From NCBI GenBank assembly GCA_021234155.1, contig JAJEKV010000104.1:2289528-2353527 (forward strand): a stretch of 64,000 nucleotides of DNA, read 5' to 3'. Within the stretch, counting starts at the first letter, position 1. Each line of letters begins with the position of its first letter. Source of the DNA: Isoetes taiwanensis. Lineage: Eukaryota > Streptophyta > Lycopodiopsida > Isoetales > Isoetaceae. Positions 29,393-40,109 of this stretch are shown piece after piece. Position numbers and translations under genes: made by a program. The notes under the pieces were generated by a model, which worked only from the letters and a program-made list of their open reading frames with translations, did not search any database and was not told where the DNA came from.

Positions 29393-31979
29393 ATGACGAG
29401 GAAGCCAACAAAAAGAGGCCAATGGATGGAGCAGGAGATGCCAGATGCTCTAGATGAGGTGAGTGAACATGGTATTTCAATTAGGGAAGCTTCTAGTTGA
29501 TCTGGTATCCCAGAATCATCCATCAGAGACTGGTTGTATGGACGAATTTCCCACAGGATGGAGAGACATCTACAGATCCTAACACCATCCCAAGAAAGGG
29601 AACTTGTGGACTGGGCCATAGGGAGGGCAGAACAGGGGATGGGCATGACACTGGCTTTGGTGAAGGAACGCGTCTTGGGGCTGCCAAGGAGAATAATCCA
29701 ACATTCGAAGGTGTTCCAGGGGAAAATGGTGGAAACTCTTCAAGCAGTGCCATCCTGAAATCTCTCTCAGGAGTGCAGAAACTCTGGCTATGAACCAATA
29801 ACACTTGGATAGGTTCTACTCAGGCTTGAAAGAAATATATGATGAATATAACTTCCCCCCTTCGAGGATCTGGAATGCAGATGAGACCGGGATCCAAGCT
29901 GGGAAAGTAAAGCGCCTGAAGATAATTGCAAGGAAAGGTGAGAATAGGGTTAGTGATCTTAGTGTGTGTCAATGCAGAAGGGTTTAAAATACCTAGTATG
30001 TACATTTTCAAGGGAACTAGGATGAGGCAGGACAACATAGCCAGGTGTGAGGAGGGAGCAATTCAAGCTGTCCAGCAATCAGCTTGATGACAACTGAACT
30101 CTTTAAGTCTTGGTTGTCCCACTTCCAATCTAGAGTGCCTGGAGGAGTATCACCTGAACGACCACATTTGATCTTGCTTGATAGGCATGAAAGCCATGTG
30201 GAACTGGATGTCATTTTGGCAGCCAAAGATATGGGAATACATTTTGCACTATTACCTGCACATACATCACATAGGCTCCAGCCACTAGATGTGTCTTGCT
30301 TTGCGCCATTCAAGGCAGCATTCAAAAGATTGAGGGCAGAATACATGGTCAAAAAAGGCAGGTCTGAACCTAAGAGGGAAGACATAGTTGAATTGATATC
30401 TATGTCCATGGCTGCAGGTCTAACAGTGTCGAATATAAAGGCTGGTTTCATGGCTACAGGGATATGGCCATTCAATCCAACAAAGGTGGTGCTTGGAAAG
30501 GAAGGCAATAGTTTTGCTTGGGAGGAAGTTTATGTGCCAGTACCATCACTTGACCAACCAACAAGTAGAGTCGGAATTGAAGATGGATTGGTTGTTCCCA
30601 TTATGCAGCCTGCAACAAATAAGAATGCACTAATGGATGAAGTTGATGGGAATGAACCAATGGAACAACCATGTGACCAAGGGTTGAACATAGAGGGTTT
30701 CAACATGCAAGAGGTTGACTTGCAATGGGAGGAGCATGTGCAAGCAACATGTGACCGTGCAGAAGATAGCTTGGGAACAATGCAGCAAGTCCTACTCCAT
30801 AGACCATTAGAGGGTTTATGCCAGCAATCAAGTCAAGTTCCTCCAATTCAAGGCACACAAGAGGCAACAAGGAGGAGGGACATTGCACTTAATCTGCATG
30901 GAAGAGTGCACATTAACATAATGATTATCTCAAGCACTTGGTAAAAGGGAAGGCAAGAAGGGAAGAGGGTTGAGAGACCTAAGAACCAACAAGCCCTTAA
31001 GAAGGTGGAGATAGCAAGGAGGAGGGCTGAAAAGAAGAAGCCGCAGGGGCTCTTTGTCGAGGCAGGGCTAGAGAGGGAAAGTAGGAAGCAAGCAGAAGCT
31101 TTGTATGTGGAGAGCACCAAAAGGCTGAGGGCATTTATGTATCCAGTAGGCCAATCTAGGGTGAAAGCCATCTTTGGCTGTTAAAGACCATTGAATGAGG
31201 CTACAAAGGCTAGGAGGTTGGCTAGTAGGGACAGGATGAGACAAACGCAAGGCAAGTCATTGGGAGGATGACAATTGGAAGGCATGTGTGCCGAGCAGCC
31301 AGAATGAAGAGGTGGGGATTGTGCAAGTACCTAGAGAGCAGGCATGTCGTGATAGCATGGTAGCCCCTCAAACACAAACACATGACATAGGTTGCAATCT
31401 TGAAGACACACACTTATGTGAGGGAGATGGGGTGCATCCTCAGTCAATTAGCATAGAGGGTCAGATCCCCTGGTGGGGCCTACACCTAACAAAGTTAGCA
31501 ACATCCCTTCACATTTGAAGAGATGGGACCTTGCCAGCAACCAAAAAACATTCAATCCTTTAGCTAACTTTTTGAGGATGGACACACAAGGCTAGATAAA
31601 CTATGCGGCAGCAAACACAGGGCCAGGAAATGATGAAGTCGGGGCAATTGACAAGGCCAGACATATTTGAGAGATGGCTAAGATTGGAGTGGATGCTGAA
31701 GCCCTTGCTACAGTAAGGGGCATGGAGGAGGGCTTCTTTAGAACATGGAGGCCTGCAGGTATGCAGCAGCAACTTTGCTATAATGTTGTGTCCATTTTTC
31801 TTAACACATTTTTGGTAATGTAGGTAACTGAGGCAACACTAGCACTATCTTTGAACACAAACACAGCAAAAATGGTATGTACTTATCTTTGGCATGCGGA
31901 GTTGGTATTTGTGTACACTAATTGGATAAGTCCATTGATGCAGGATGCATATGATTCGGACGAGATCATAGAAGAGTAA
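29393..31979 (+). pseudogene. pogo-like (Tc1/mariner superfamily) DDE transposase, decayed
   Basis: An ATG at 29393 starts a psq-type helix-turn-helix (ALDEVSEHGISIREASS, stop, SGIPESSIRDWLYGR). A CENP-B-like segment follows (ERELVDWAIGRAEQG, TLALVKERVLGL). The DDE domain then reads SRIWNADETGIQAGK near 29865 (first D), LVCVNAEGFKIPSMYIFKG after a frameshift near 29955, a TGA where W is expected at 30087, LILLDRHESH near 30170 (second D) and HRLQPLDVSCFAPFK near 30280 (third D). The catalytic triad survives. A basic, degenerate C-terminal region ends in DAYDSDEIIEE at 31979 after a GTATGT...GATGCAG intron. Product: nuclear cut-and-paste transposase; this copy is inactive. Terminal inverted repeats were not found. 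Confidence 0.87.
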
Positions 31980-32365
31980 TAATATGTGCTACCAATCAAT
32001 GGGAGGGAGACTTAAGTTGTTTTTTTAATGTTTAGGAAGGAGATGGACATAACAATCATTTTCTGTTGAATACAAATGCAATGTTAAATGCACAAACAAC
32101 CTTTCTTAGGGATGTCTTCAAGGATATTACATAGCATATGTCCACAAGATTGCCTTATGAAGTTTGGCATTACAAAATAAAACAAAAAACCCTTCTAATA
32201 GGGTGCACAGACAGCTAGGTACTTAGGGCATATCAGAAGGCTATAGATTAGTATGTAAGCGTCCTTTTGGCCCAGGAGCAGCAAAAGTGTTATTCTGGGT
32301 TAACCGGGCTCTCAAACTTAACCCGATCCTCTTCAGCAACAGTCACACAGCAGTGGACCATGTCG

Positions 32366-32581
32366 TTATTGCACTTGATCAGTAATTTCTGGTGTAACTT
32401 CCACATCCAAGTTTGAACCCACAGCATCATAAATTTCAGTGCGTGTCACAAGGACGTTTTTCAGAGTGAAGGAGCCGAGGTCTTCGGTTCCCTGAGAGGC
32501 GCCAGTCTCGGCTCTCTCTCTTCTTATTTGGGAGAAGCGACTTGATATGGTCGAGCACAGGGTCTTCCTCCAACTTTCCAT
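32366..32581 (-). other. Uncharacterised 71-residue open frame, possible small gene or exon
   Basis: An ATG at 32579-32581 (minus strand) opens MESWRKTLCSTISSRFSQIR and a tail ending DVEVTPEITDQVQ. The sequence just downstream in another frame (CNNDMVHCCVTVAEEDRVKF to about 32305) also looks protein-like, so a frameshift or splice may join them. It lies beside a GC-rich stretch (32640-33160) that could be its promoter or 5' exon. I do not recognise it. Confidence 0.25.
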
Positions 32582-35097
32582 GGCGCTGCATTTTAACAAG
32601 AAATCAAGAAGAAGCCAAATGAAGGGATCAAGAGTTTACCTAGATGGCCGGAGCCTAGGCTAACTCCGAACTGAGATGGCCAGAGCAACCCTGTGCGGGG
32701 CGCGTCCACCTAAATGCGTCTCCAATTCGACAGAGAAGAGCATTCTGAGTCGGATTAGGGGTAATTCCAATGATTTTGTTCATGGGATGGTGGCAAACAC
32801 GGGCTAATATGGCCAAAATTGGTAGCGGTCGATGGCTTCAGACGCAGCGTGAGTCTCGTGGACCGTTGGGCCATGATGGCCTTCACGGGCCCCCGAGACC
32901 AAGACTTGTGTGAGGCCATGCGAGTTCGAGAGGGGCGTGTGGGGGGGGGTTCCGCATGTGGTGAAAGGGGATCGGCAGTGACGCAAAGCGGAGTTCTTGA
33001 CGACGCGATCGAAAACCAAGCTGGGCGGGGCTGGGTTTGGGGGGCCTCAAAAGGAGGGTTCACGCGCATGGCGACACGGGGCTACATGTCGGCGATGGGG
33101 GCATCTAAAACACCCCATCTTCGACGGCCTATATCTCTTCGACCTTTGATTTTATCAATGCAGATTTTTTTCCATTGCATTACATATCTGATTAGGTGTC
33201 CAGAGATACCTTGGCCAGGCAAATTAGAGTTGTTTTGACAATACACTAACGCCTCTTAAGTGCGCGAGACATGGAGACCGTACCCTAAATCATTCGTTTT
33301 ATCTATTATTTTTTACATGCAATTGGCGCAACGGTTTACATATAGCCTCAATTGCTTTCATATTAAAATCTACATGTTTATTGTAGAATTCAATATATAT
33401 GTTAGAATGTCCCTTAGCAATCGACCATCTCCAGCAACTACGTAACAAATGTATGCACTTTATGTGATTGTGCGACATTAAACAAGACTTATGTTGAGTT
33501 GATGCCTTTTTATTTGTAATTGACTGACATTGAACCTAAGAGAAAAGAGGTGTGGATGTGTATAACATAAAAACACCATTTCAATGTAAATTGCCTGCTC
33601 AATTTTCCCTAGTGGACAAACCTACTAGCTTCTATTTTTGGCCAATTCTACTCTTAGAAATGCCACCCAAGTCATTGTGGGCTACCTCACAAGCTTGTGG
33701 TTAGGGCATTAGGCAATGATACGTTTAGTTCGCCTCTTGTCTCATCGAGCGACTCAAATCACATGTTCCAAAGAATATCCACATGCACATTCCAAGGAAT
33801 ATCCAAACCTGTGGGGTTTGCAAACCAAAAATGCATGTGACTACGAAAAAATCATATTTAGAAGATGCAATGACCATAACAAAAATGCTACATAAGCTTG
33901 CGTTGTAAAAATCACAAATGGCACCGTATGGCAGATTATTTATATAACCAACACTCTTTGAACTTCATTCAAGACAAAAGATCATTCTCGGCTATTAGAA
34001 TTTCTTGAATCATGGGGTCAAAGATTATCAAGATCTAGCTGTCCCCATCCGTTAGATTTCATGGGGTTCAAATGTAAAACAACGTGGCAACTAGGTCGCT
34101 CCTTCCGCCTCCAGAATGGAAAACGGCTCAAGGATTCCGCTCAAGCGAGTCAGCCACAGGTAAGCATTAGGTCATCCTCCCGGTTGCCATGTTGTGGCGG
34201 CCTGGAAGTGGGTCACCGGTTCCATAGTTGCCATGTTCTGCAGGTCATCCTTCCGGTTGCCATGTTGTGGCGGCCTGGAAGTGGGTCACCGGTTCCATAG
34301 TTGCCATGTTCTGCCGGCCTGGAAGTGGGATGCCAATTCCAGACCGGCTCTCGGAGCGGGGCCCTTAGAATCAGCTCCCCACTTTCCATGCGGCCATAGA
34401 GTTAGTTGGAGGGCCTATAACAATCCTGGCCGTTGATGTTGGGGTGTGTGGCTGGGATGGGAGATAATCTTCTCCCCATGATTTAAAAGGGCTAAACGTC
34501 CCCTCCAGATGGTTATGCCCAATCCCTTCTTTATCTTCATGGAAAGCTGCTGCATCTATGATCTGGTCCTTGACACCATCTTCAATCAAGATCTTCAATC
34601 TCATATCTAAAACCTATGACGAGCTAGTCTGAGTGAAATGCAAACCTATGATTGGTCTTTGAGATCAGCTTCATTATAAATCTTCAATCTCATATAGCTT
34701 GAAAGGAAGGCAAACCATTGAGCTTTTGAATTTCCTCTTGTTATATTGTCAAGAAGGATTAAAGTTGTACAACGAATTACTTCGTAACAAATGTTGCAAT
34801 TCCCTCAACTGATATTATGTTTTGGCACAAGTATGTGCTGAACTAAACGAGCAGAACTGAACCTTTTTTGAGAGCTTTCACAAACTGGGATTAACAATAT
34901 TTCCATAGTTTATTTTGCCAAGAGCCCATGACAAATAGAATCAAATGCTTCAGTTGCTTGGAACATGATCCTTCTAAGAAGTCCTTTCCATATTTCTAAA
35001 ACCATCCTTGAGAGATGGATGTGAAGCTGAGTACGTCTACAGACCCTAGGATTCTGCGCTGTTTAAGATTATAGTCAACCTTCTGACAGATTTTGTG
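32582..35097. other. Spacer: GC-rich block then AT-rich DNA
   Basis: 32640-33160 is unusually GC-rich, with open frames on both strands that share no known motif and a run of G at 32941-32949. 33240-34160 is AT-rich with no gene. The 73-bp duplication lies at 34171-34316. Confidence 0.4.
34171..34316. repeat. Tandem duplication, period 73 bp, two copies plus partial
   Basis: GTCATCCTCCCGGTTGCC begins a unit at 34171 and again, with one change, at 34244. A further GCCTGGAAGTGGG fragment follows at 34317. Confidence 0.92.
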
Positions 35098-36186
35098 CTA
35101 TTTAAGATTAGCCTGGACATCATCACCCTCATACACTGCTGCAGCATCAGGATGAAGTTCTACAAACCTAGCCACAAAACGTTCAGGGGACATTGTAATA
35201 ATGGTGCTTAGAGCATACCGCTTTCTCAAAACTCCCTTTGATTGAAGAAACAATATAACCCTGTTGCGGGGTTTTACCCTTTTCTCCAAGCTAACATTGA
35301 AATAAACTGGAAACTTGAGAATTTCATCCAAGGGATACTTCATGTCCTCTGTCAGGTATCTAAGTTTCTCCTTGACAAGCTGCACATTTGAACACAGTAT
35401 TTGAGGGCGCATTTGCAGCAGCTGATAAATACTCTCAGTTGGAAGTCCTATGTTCAATAGATGGTCCAACACTGTTTTCAGCGTTTCAATACCATATGAT
35501 GAATATGTGGCTAATGCTCTTACAAAATATCTTGAGTTTTGATCAATGCCAATGCTCGACAAAAATTCTATACGAGCAGCTAAGGTTTCATAAGACTTGC
35601 CCAAAAATGTTGGCTGTATTCTAACGATTTTATCTAGAACTTGGGCACTTATCTTATACTGTTCCAAAAACGTGTCCATGCGCTTAATGTTATTCTCAGA
35701 AAGAAACAGCACAGACAGGGGCTGCGTAGAAACCGTTCTAGAAAGAGCAGATTTTTGCAGGCCATACCTTGAAAAAAAATCCTCCATGAGGCGCAGATGA
35801 AGAATAATGGCATCGATTCGAAGGATGGAAGGAGGATAGGTCAACAATATGCGACCTATAAGCTCTTTTCCAATCCCTAATTTGTTAAGCTCAAGCGCAA
35901 GGTCCTCCAATTTCTGCTCGAAATCCTGCTTCAAAAGCGCAGGACAACGGCGAACTGCAGATTCAAGGTTCTTTTCATCTAAGCCAAGCTCAAGAAACAT
36001 GGAAACTCTATGTTTCAAAACAGTGTCAGAAGTATCTTGAGCAAGACGGCCCTGCCATTTTTTTGTAAACTCGTCACTAAAGCGAGCTAAAAGGGCCGTG
36101 TTTGGTTTGGGGTCTGCAGGGTTATGCAAAGGGCGATGGAGAGTATTGAGCGGAAACAGACGCAGCACTGATCGAGTGGCCGCCAT
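35098..36186 (-). CDS. mTERF-family protein (mitochondrial/plastid transcription termination factor-like)
   Basis: A single uninterrupted frame of 362 codons. The ATG at 36184-36186 is chosen because the in-frame codon two positions upstream is GTG. The N-terminus (MAATRSVLRLFPLNTLHRPL) is basic, serine/threonine-containing and free of acidic residues, as expected for an organelle transit peptide. The rest is a series of about 30-residue helical mTERF repeats with the typical (R/Y)(C/Y)P.(I/L)L pattern: VRRCPALLKQDF, LLTYPPSILRID, VRIQPTFLGKSY, LQMRPQILCSNV, LKFPVYFNVSLEKRV and KPRNRVILFLQSKGV. Plant mTERF proteins bind organellar DNA or RNA and affect transcription, splicing or ribosome biogenesis; which applies here cannot be told. 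It is intron-free, and two telo-box motifs precede it. Confidence 0.93.
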   Translation of the reverse strand: MAATRSVLRLFPLNTLHRPLHNPADPKPNTALLARFSDEFTKKWQGRLAQDTSDTVLKHRVSMFLELGLDEKNLESAVRRCPALLKQDFEQKLEDLALELNKLGIGKELIGRILLTYPPSILRIDAIILHLRLMEDFFSRYGLQKSALSRTVSTQPLSVLFLSENNIKRMDTFLEQYKISAQVLDKIVRIQPTFLGKSYETLAARIEFLSSIGIDQNSRYFVRALATYSSYGIETLKTVLDHLLNIGLPTESIYQLLQMRPQILCSNVQLVKEKLRYLTEDMKYPLDEILKFPVYFNVSLEKRVKPRNRVILFLQSKGVLRKRYALSTIITMSPERFVARFVELHPDAAAVYEGDDVQANLK

Positions 36187-36214
36187 AGCCACTCCACCGT
36201 TGCTAAAACCTTAT

Positions 36215-36230
36215 AAACCCTAAAACCCTA
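36215..36230 (-). promoter_or_regulatory. Two adjacent telo-box motifs (AAACCCTA) at the mTERF 5' end
   Basis: AAACCCTA occurs at 36215-36222 and immediately again at 36223-36230 (plus-strand reading), about 30 bases upstream of the minus-strand ATG. Telo boxes are common just upstream of plant genes for translation, ribosome and organelle biogenesis, which fits an mTERF gene. Confidence 0.55.
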
Positions 36231-36300
36231 CACACACGCCCACACATTTCGGAAAATAATACACCTGACCACTACAAACTGCTGCAGGGTTAAGAGGGCG

Positions 36301-36744
36301 TAGGATAGTTTTACCCTAGATTGGGGGATCCCGGAGGTGTGATCCCGGAGGACGGGATCCCCAAGGACGTGTGATCCCGGAGGACGGAATCCCCCTATCT
36401 TGCAAAGAATAGCTGCGCATTTTTTTTGGCCCTTGAAAGAAAAAAAAATGGGGCGATTTCGGTGGGGATTTTCTCCCTTGATCCGCAACCAAATCGAATG
36501 GGGCCGGGGCGAGGATGGTCTTAATGGGCCGGATCGAGGGGCGTAGGAGCAAAGGAGGAATCGGGCGAAGCCACAGTAATAAGGAAGCTTCAATCCGCCG
36601 AAAATCAGCCCTAAACGCCGCTAAAGAACCCATTAATCTTGCAGCTTGGATCGTGATCCCCGAGATCGGGATCTTTTCGATGGTGATCCCGAGAGAACGG
36701 GATCACCACCTCCGGATCCCCCAATCCGGGGTAAGACTATCCCA
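36301..36744. mobile_element. TIR element (MITE-like) of about 440 bp next to the mTERF promoter
   Basis: The left end TAGGATAGTTTTACCC, then GATTGGGGGATCC and GGAGGTGTGATCC (36301-36345), is an imperfect reverse complement of 36701-36744. The ends are themselves built of a repeated GTGATCCCGGAGGACGG-type word (36337-36395, 36650-36700). TAAGAG with GGG occurs just outside both ends, a possible target duplication. No coding sequence. Confidence 0.65.
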
Positions 36745-36755
36745 CGGCTAAGAGA

Positions 36756-36853
36756 GGGTGTTATGTCGGGACTATAACAAACTCGGGCCTCTCTATTATT
36801 ATACCAAACGAGGGCCTCCAGGCCCGAGTTTGTTATAGTAGGGCATAACACCC
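36756..36853. mobile_element. Compact hairpin element of about 100 bp
   Basis: GGGTGTTATG...CTATAACAAACTCGGGCC at 36756-36790 folds onto 36820-36853 (GGCCCGAGTTTGTTATAG, then GGGCATAACACCC). The loop is about 30 bp. A third GGGTGTTAT word follows at about 36862. It could be a MITE or an internal fold-back of a larger element. Confidence 0.75.
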
Positions 36854-36894
36854 GAGTTCTAGGGTGTTATCCGCCTTAACAACCTGGGCCCGAG

Positions 36895-37100
36895 TAAAAT
36901 GGACTCTTGACGTGACACGCTATCTCACCACCCAACCCCGAGCCCTCACCTAAGACACACGGCTGCCCCGAGCTTTCCCGAGCTACTATATAGCATGCAC
37001 GCCCCTTTGGTCCGTCTTTGGACCATAGGCCCTCTTTGGACTATAGGCCCTCTTTTGGACTAAAAGCCCTCTTTGGACTCCACGTCCTTAGCATATAGCA
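36895..37100 (-). repeat. 3' LTR
   Basis: It shares the CATATAGCA edge, the repeated GGACCATAGGCCCTCTTTGG-type words and the TATATAGC box with the other LTR. It has several small differences from the copy at 42835-43039, so the insertion is not very recent. Confidence 0.88.
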
Positions 37101-37143
37101 TCCCCCTTGACATTGCAAATTCCTCTGCTTTGCAAAAGGGTGT

Positions 37144-37865
37144 CTAAATACCTTTAGCTATCCGAGCATAATCCTTCCTTGGCCCTCGCTTAGGCCGGCT
37201 AGTAGAAGCCTGTGCTTGGACTTCCTCTTGTCTCTCGGCTTCCTTTGCTTTCCGATCTTTATATTCCATAAGAATATCCGGATAAGCTTCTAAAACATTG
37301 CCACGCACCCATGAAGCGCCCTTCAAAGGTTTGTGAGCCGAACTTAACCAAATATTGTCTTGAACCACTAGTGGATTTATCCGCCAAAATTGTTCCTGTT
37401 CTAGAACTTCTAATCATCAATCAATTCGGCTCGCTTAACCTCCCAAGTTGAGGTAACTCCTTACCATGATAAGCCTTTAGGAATGAGACATTCACTACAT
37501 CATGCATTTTCCAACCTTGAGGTAACCTTAATTGATATGCATTCTCATTGACCACTTTAATAACTTGAAATGGTCCATGGAAACGGGGTGCCAACTTAAG
37601 ATCCTTCTTTACTTGCGCATCTTTCTTAAAGTGGCCTTTATGGATCCTCATCCATACCCAATCTCCTTCCTTAAAGACCATTGGTTGCGCGAAACTTAGA
37701 TGATTTATTTGCAAAGGATGCTTGAGCATCTCGAATCTGAAGCTTGTAGCAAGTCTATGAGATCCTTATGCTCAATAACCACATCATCGCCACTTGGAAC
37801 ATCCTCACACACTCGAAAGAGTGGCTCCCGTACAGGCTGACCATAGACCGCCGGAAAATGGGTCA
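37144..37865 (-). pseudogene. Gypsy integrase C-terminus and polyprotein tail
   Basis: From about 37865 leftward: THFPAVYGQPVREPL (end of the integrase core), then GDWVWMRIHKGHFKKD (the G-D-x-V-W motif), LKLAPRFHGPFQVIKVVNEN and YQLRLPQGWKMHDVVNVSFL, which is the integrase C-terminal domain. After a frame change the tail reads KPLKGASWVRGNVLEAYPD and a KRGPRKDYARIAKGI end. No complete catalytic core is present. Confidence 0.82.
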
Positions 37866-38726
37866 TCTTCTTTATTAAAATGGGATGCCCTTGGTTTTGT
37901 GCACAGGCAGCATTATTGCAGACGACGGCGTTCCCCGGCTGTTCCCCTTCCCCTTTGGGACGCAAATTTTCAAATTTTTAGTGCCTTTCGATTCGGCCTT
38001 TATGTACATTTTTCTTTTGAATACAAAGTTCAAATCTTAAATTTCCTCCGCTCTTGGCTTCGGCAAGGTTTAAGTTGGCGATGATGATGAATCACGCATT
38101 TGTGAGTGTCCCCTCTGGAACGCTCATTCATCTTCGACCAGGTTTGGTTTGCCAATCTTTAGCTCTTTCAATGCAAAAGATTTAGCCTTGAAGCATTTTT
38201 TTCCTACTTTTTTCAGTTCTTGGCTTTGGGAATCGGTGGAGCAGGTCTGGAGCTCTTATTCTCTTCATAGTTTTTGAAACGGCAAATTCTCAAGCATATT
38301 TCTGGATATGGATCTCGCGAATGATTATGACCATTCTTCTTAATGTGTTCTTCAAGCATCGCCAAGCTCTTGCATCTTCTTGCTGCGTTGGCTTTTGCAG
38401 GATAAGCCAGTTGATTGTAGAGAATAGAATTCTATATACTCAATCCGGCCATGCCATCCTCATGAATCGCCCCCATTTTTTTTCGTGAGAAATTGGCCAT
38501 TTTCCTTCTTCGTGAGCTTTGTTTTGGGGTGTCGTTGTAGCCATTTTAGATTTATGGGTATGAGCGGGGAGTCTGAGATATGGACATTGACAGAGATGGA
38601 GTTGTAAGCTATGGATTTGAACAGGAAGATGTTATAAGGTAAACTTTTTGCAAGCATAGCTTCAAGTTCCACAATCTGAGCGGTGCATTCCAGCGTGAGT
38701 TGTATGTCTCTCTATTTTTAGTGGCA

Positions 38727-39195
38727 AGAAAAACTGTTGGCCTTTTTCCCGTTAACGTCTACGCTTTTTTTTATTTCGCTCGGATGGCAGAAAGGCACCA
38801 TGCATGGTTAACCGAGCATCTAGATGTGCTGTTTAGGCCTTTCAAGTGCTTACTTGATTATACCTGGGGCTTAGTTGCAAGGTGTGGATTTGTGATTTTG
38901 CCGGATAGTCTTGATGAAGAGGATTTGTAGGTCTATTGCGGGGATATTTGGCCTTGATCCCGGAAGGGGCGTTACAGCCTATTCCGGTAATTCTAGCATT
39001 GCGAATCTGAAATTTAGCGAAATATTACTATCAAGCATATTACTTAACCGCCTTTGTTGGTCTTTGTTCTTTGGAATTGAAGATCCTCAAAATTTGGAAA
39101 AATATTATCCGAAAATGTTGTGGCAGATCGTGGCTTGCATAGTCCTTTTTTCTTATGCTATGCACATATCAAATAGGGTGGAAGTAGTTTTTTAG
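38727..39195 (+). other. Exon-like segment within the Helitron-like insert (unidentified)
   Basis: After a TTTTTAG acceptor-like site at 38720 the frame reads RKTVGLFPVNVYAFFYFARM, then AERHHAWLTEHLDVLFRPFK, and stops after PDSLDEEDL near 38930. Another frame continues SIAGIFGLDPGRGV to about 39195 (IVACIVLFSYAMHISN). These look like pieces of a membrane or plant-specific protein, but no family is recognised. Helitrons commonly capture such fragments. Confidence 0.35.
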
Positions 39196-39942
39196 ATTCA
39201 AGTAGCTTCAGGTATTCCCAGACAACTATTGCTCAATTCCTTACAATTATGATATCCAGACCTTGAAAAAGGCTTACAGCATGACAACATGTTATATAGG
39301 CTCGAGAATGTAGTTTGTTCTAGCTTTTATGAATGCATGCATGCTTTTATGTATGCCAGCTGGACATACAAATGTTACAGCTTAAATTTAATCTTTGTTG
39401 TAGGTATAGTGCATACTTCTATGCAATAATTGCCTCCAATTGTTGTAGCCGAGGAGCTCCATCTTGGATAATATTGTAAGTTTTTCGTATTGATGTTTAT
39501 CAGTTTGTCCTTCTGTTCACTAATGTTGTTCGAGCTCTATATGCTCTGTTTTTGGTTAATCTCATGCATTTTCTCTCTTAACAAGTACATGCTTATTCGA
39601 ACATAACATCCTCATCATGAATTCATCCCATCTTTATTAAAGTCCAGATCTTTTAACTCAAGCGTCCCATTTGAATGAGGCAGAATAATGGCCCTTGCTT
39701 CAACATATTTGTTTCATCAAAAGGAAAGCGCGCTGTTTTACCATTGCTTGCAGGTGAAGACAGATCATTTTAGAAGGGCTCATTTATCAGCAAATGTTTA
39801 TTTCTAAAAGATATCTGTTATTACAGCTTAAATTCCTCTTTCTTTGAGCCTAAATCTGCATCAGATTTCAGTTCATCTGATGAAGAAACGTTACCTCCTT
39901 TTGGGCTACCTGCAAAAAAAAAATTACATGTTTACATACCAG

Positions 39943-40109
39943 CATCTCCTTTATGCGTTGACCTTGGAACCACCTATGCCACCTGGTCCATACGGATCAT
40001 GATCCAGATGCTGCAAGGAGAACTTTTGTGGAACCAGCTTTAAGAAGAGCTCTATTGATCTTCTTTGTGGTAGCGTTGGCAGGATCAGCTGACAATAGAC
40101 ATCATATTG
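39943..40109 (+). other. Exon-like segment with consensus splice borders (unidentified)
   Basis: The segment is preceded by a TTTACATACCAG acceptor and followed by GTATGT. One frame reads HDPDAARRTFVEPALRRALL and then IFFVVALAGSADNRHHI without a stop. The hydrophobic run suggests a membrane helix. It may belong with the segments at 38.7-39.2 kb as part of one captured gene. Confidence 0.4.

Noticed and set aside
32819-33238. 139-codon open frame in the GC-rich block
   Set aside because: It has no ATG at the reported start, overlaps comparable frames on the other strand and contains no motif; GC-rich DNA lacks stop codons by chance.
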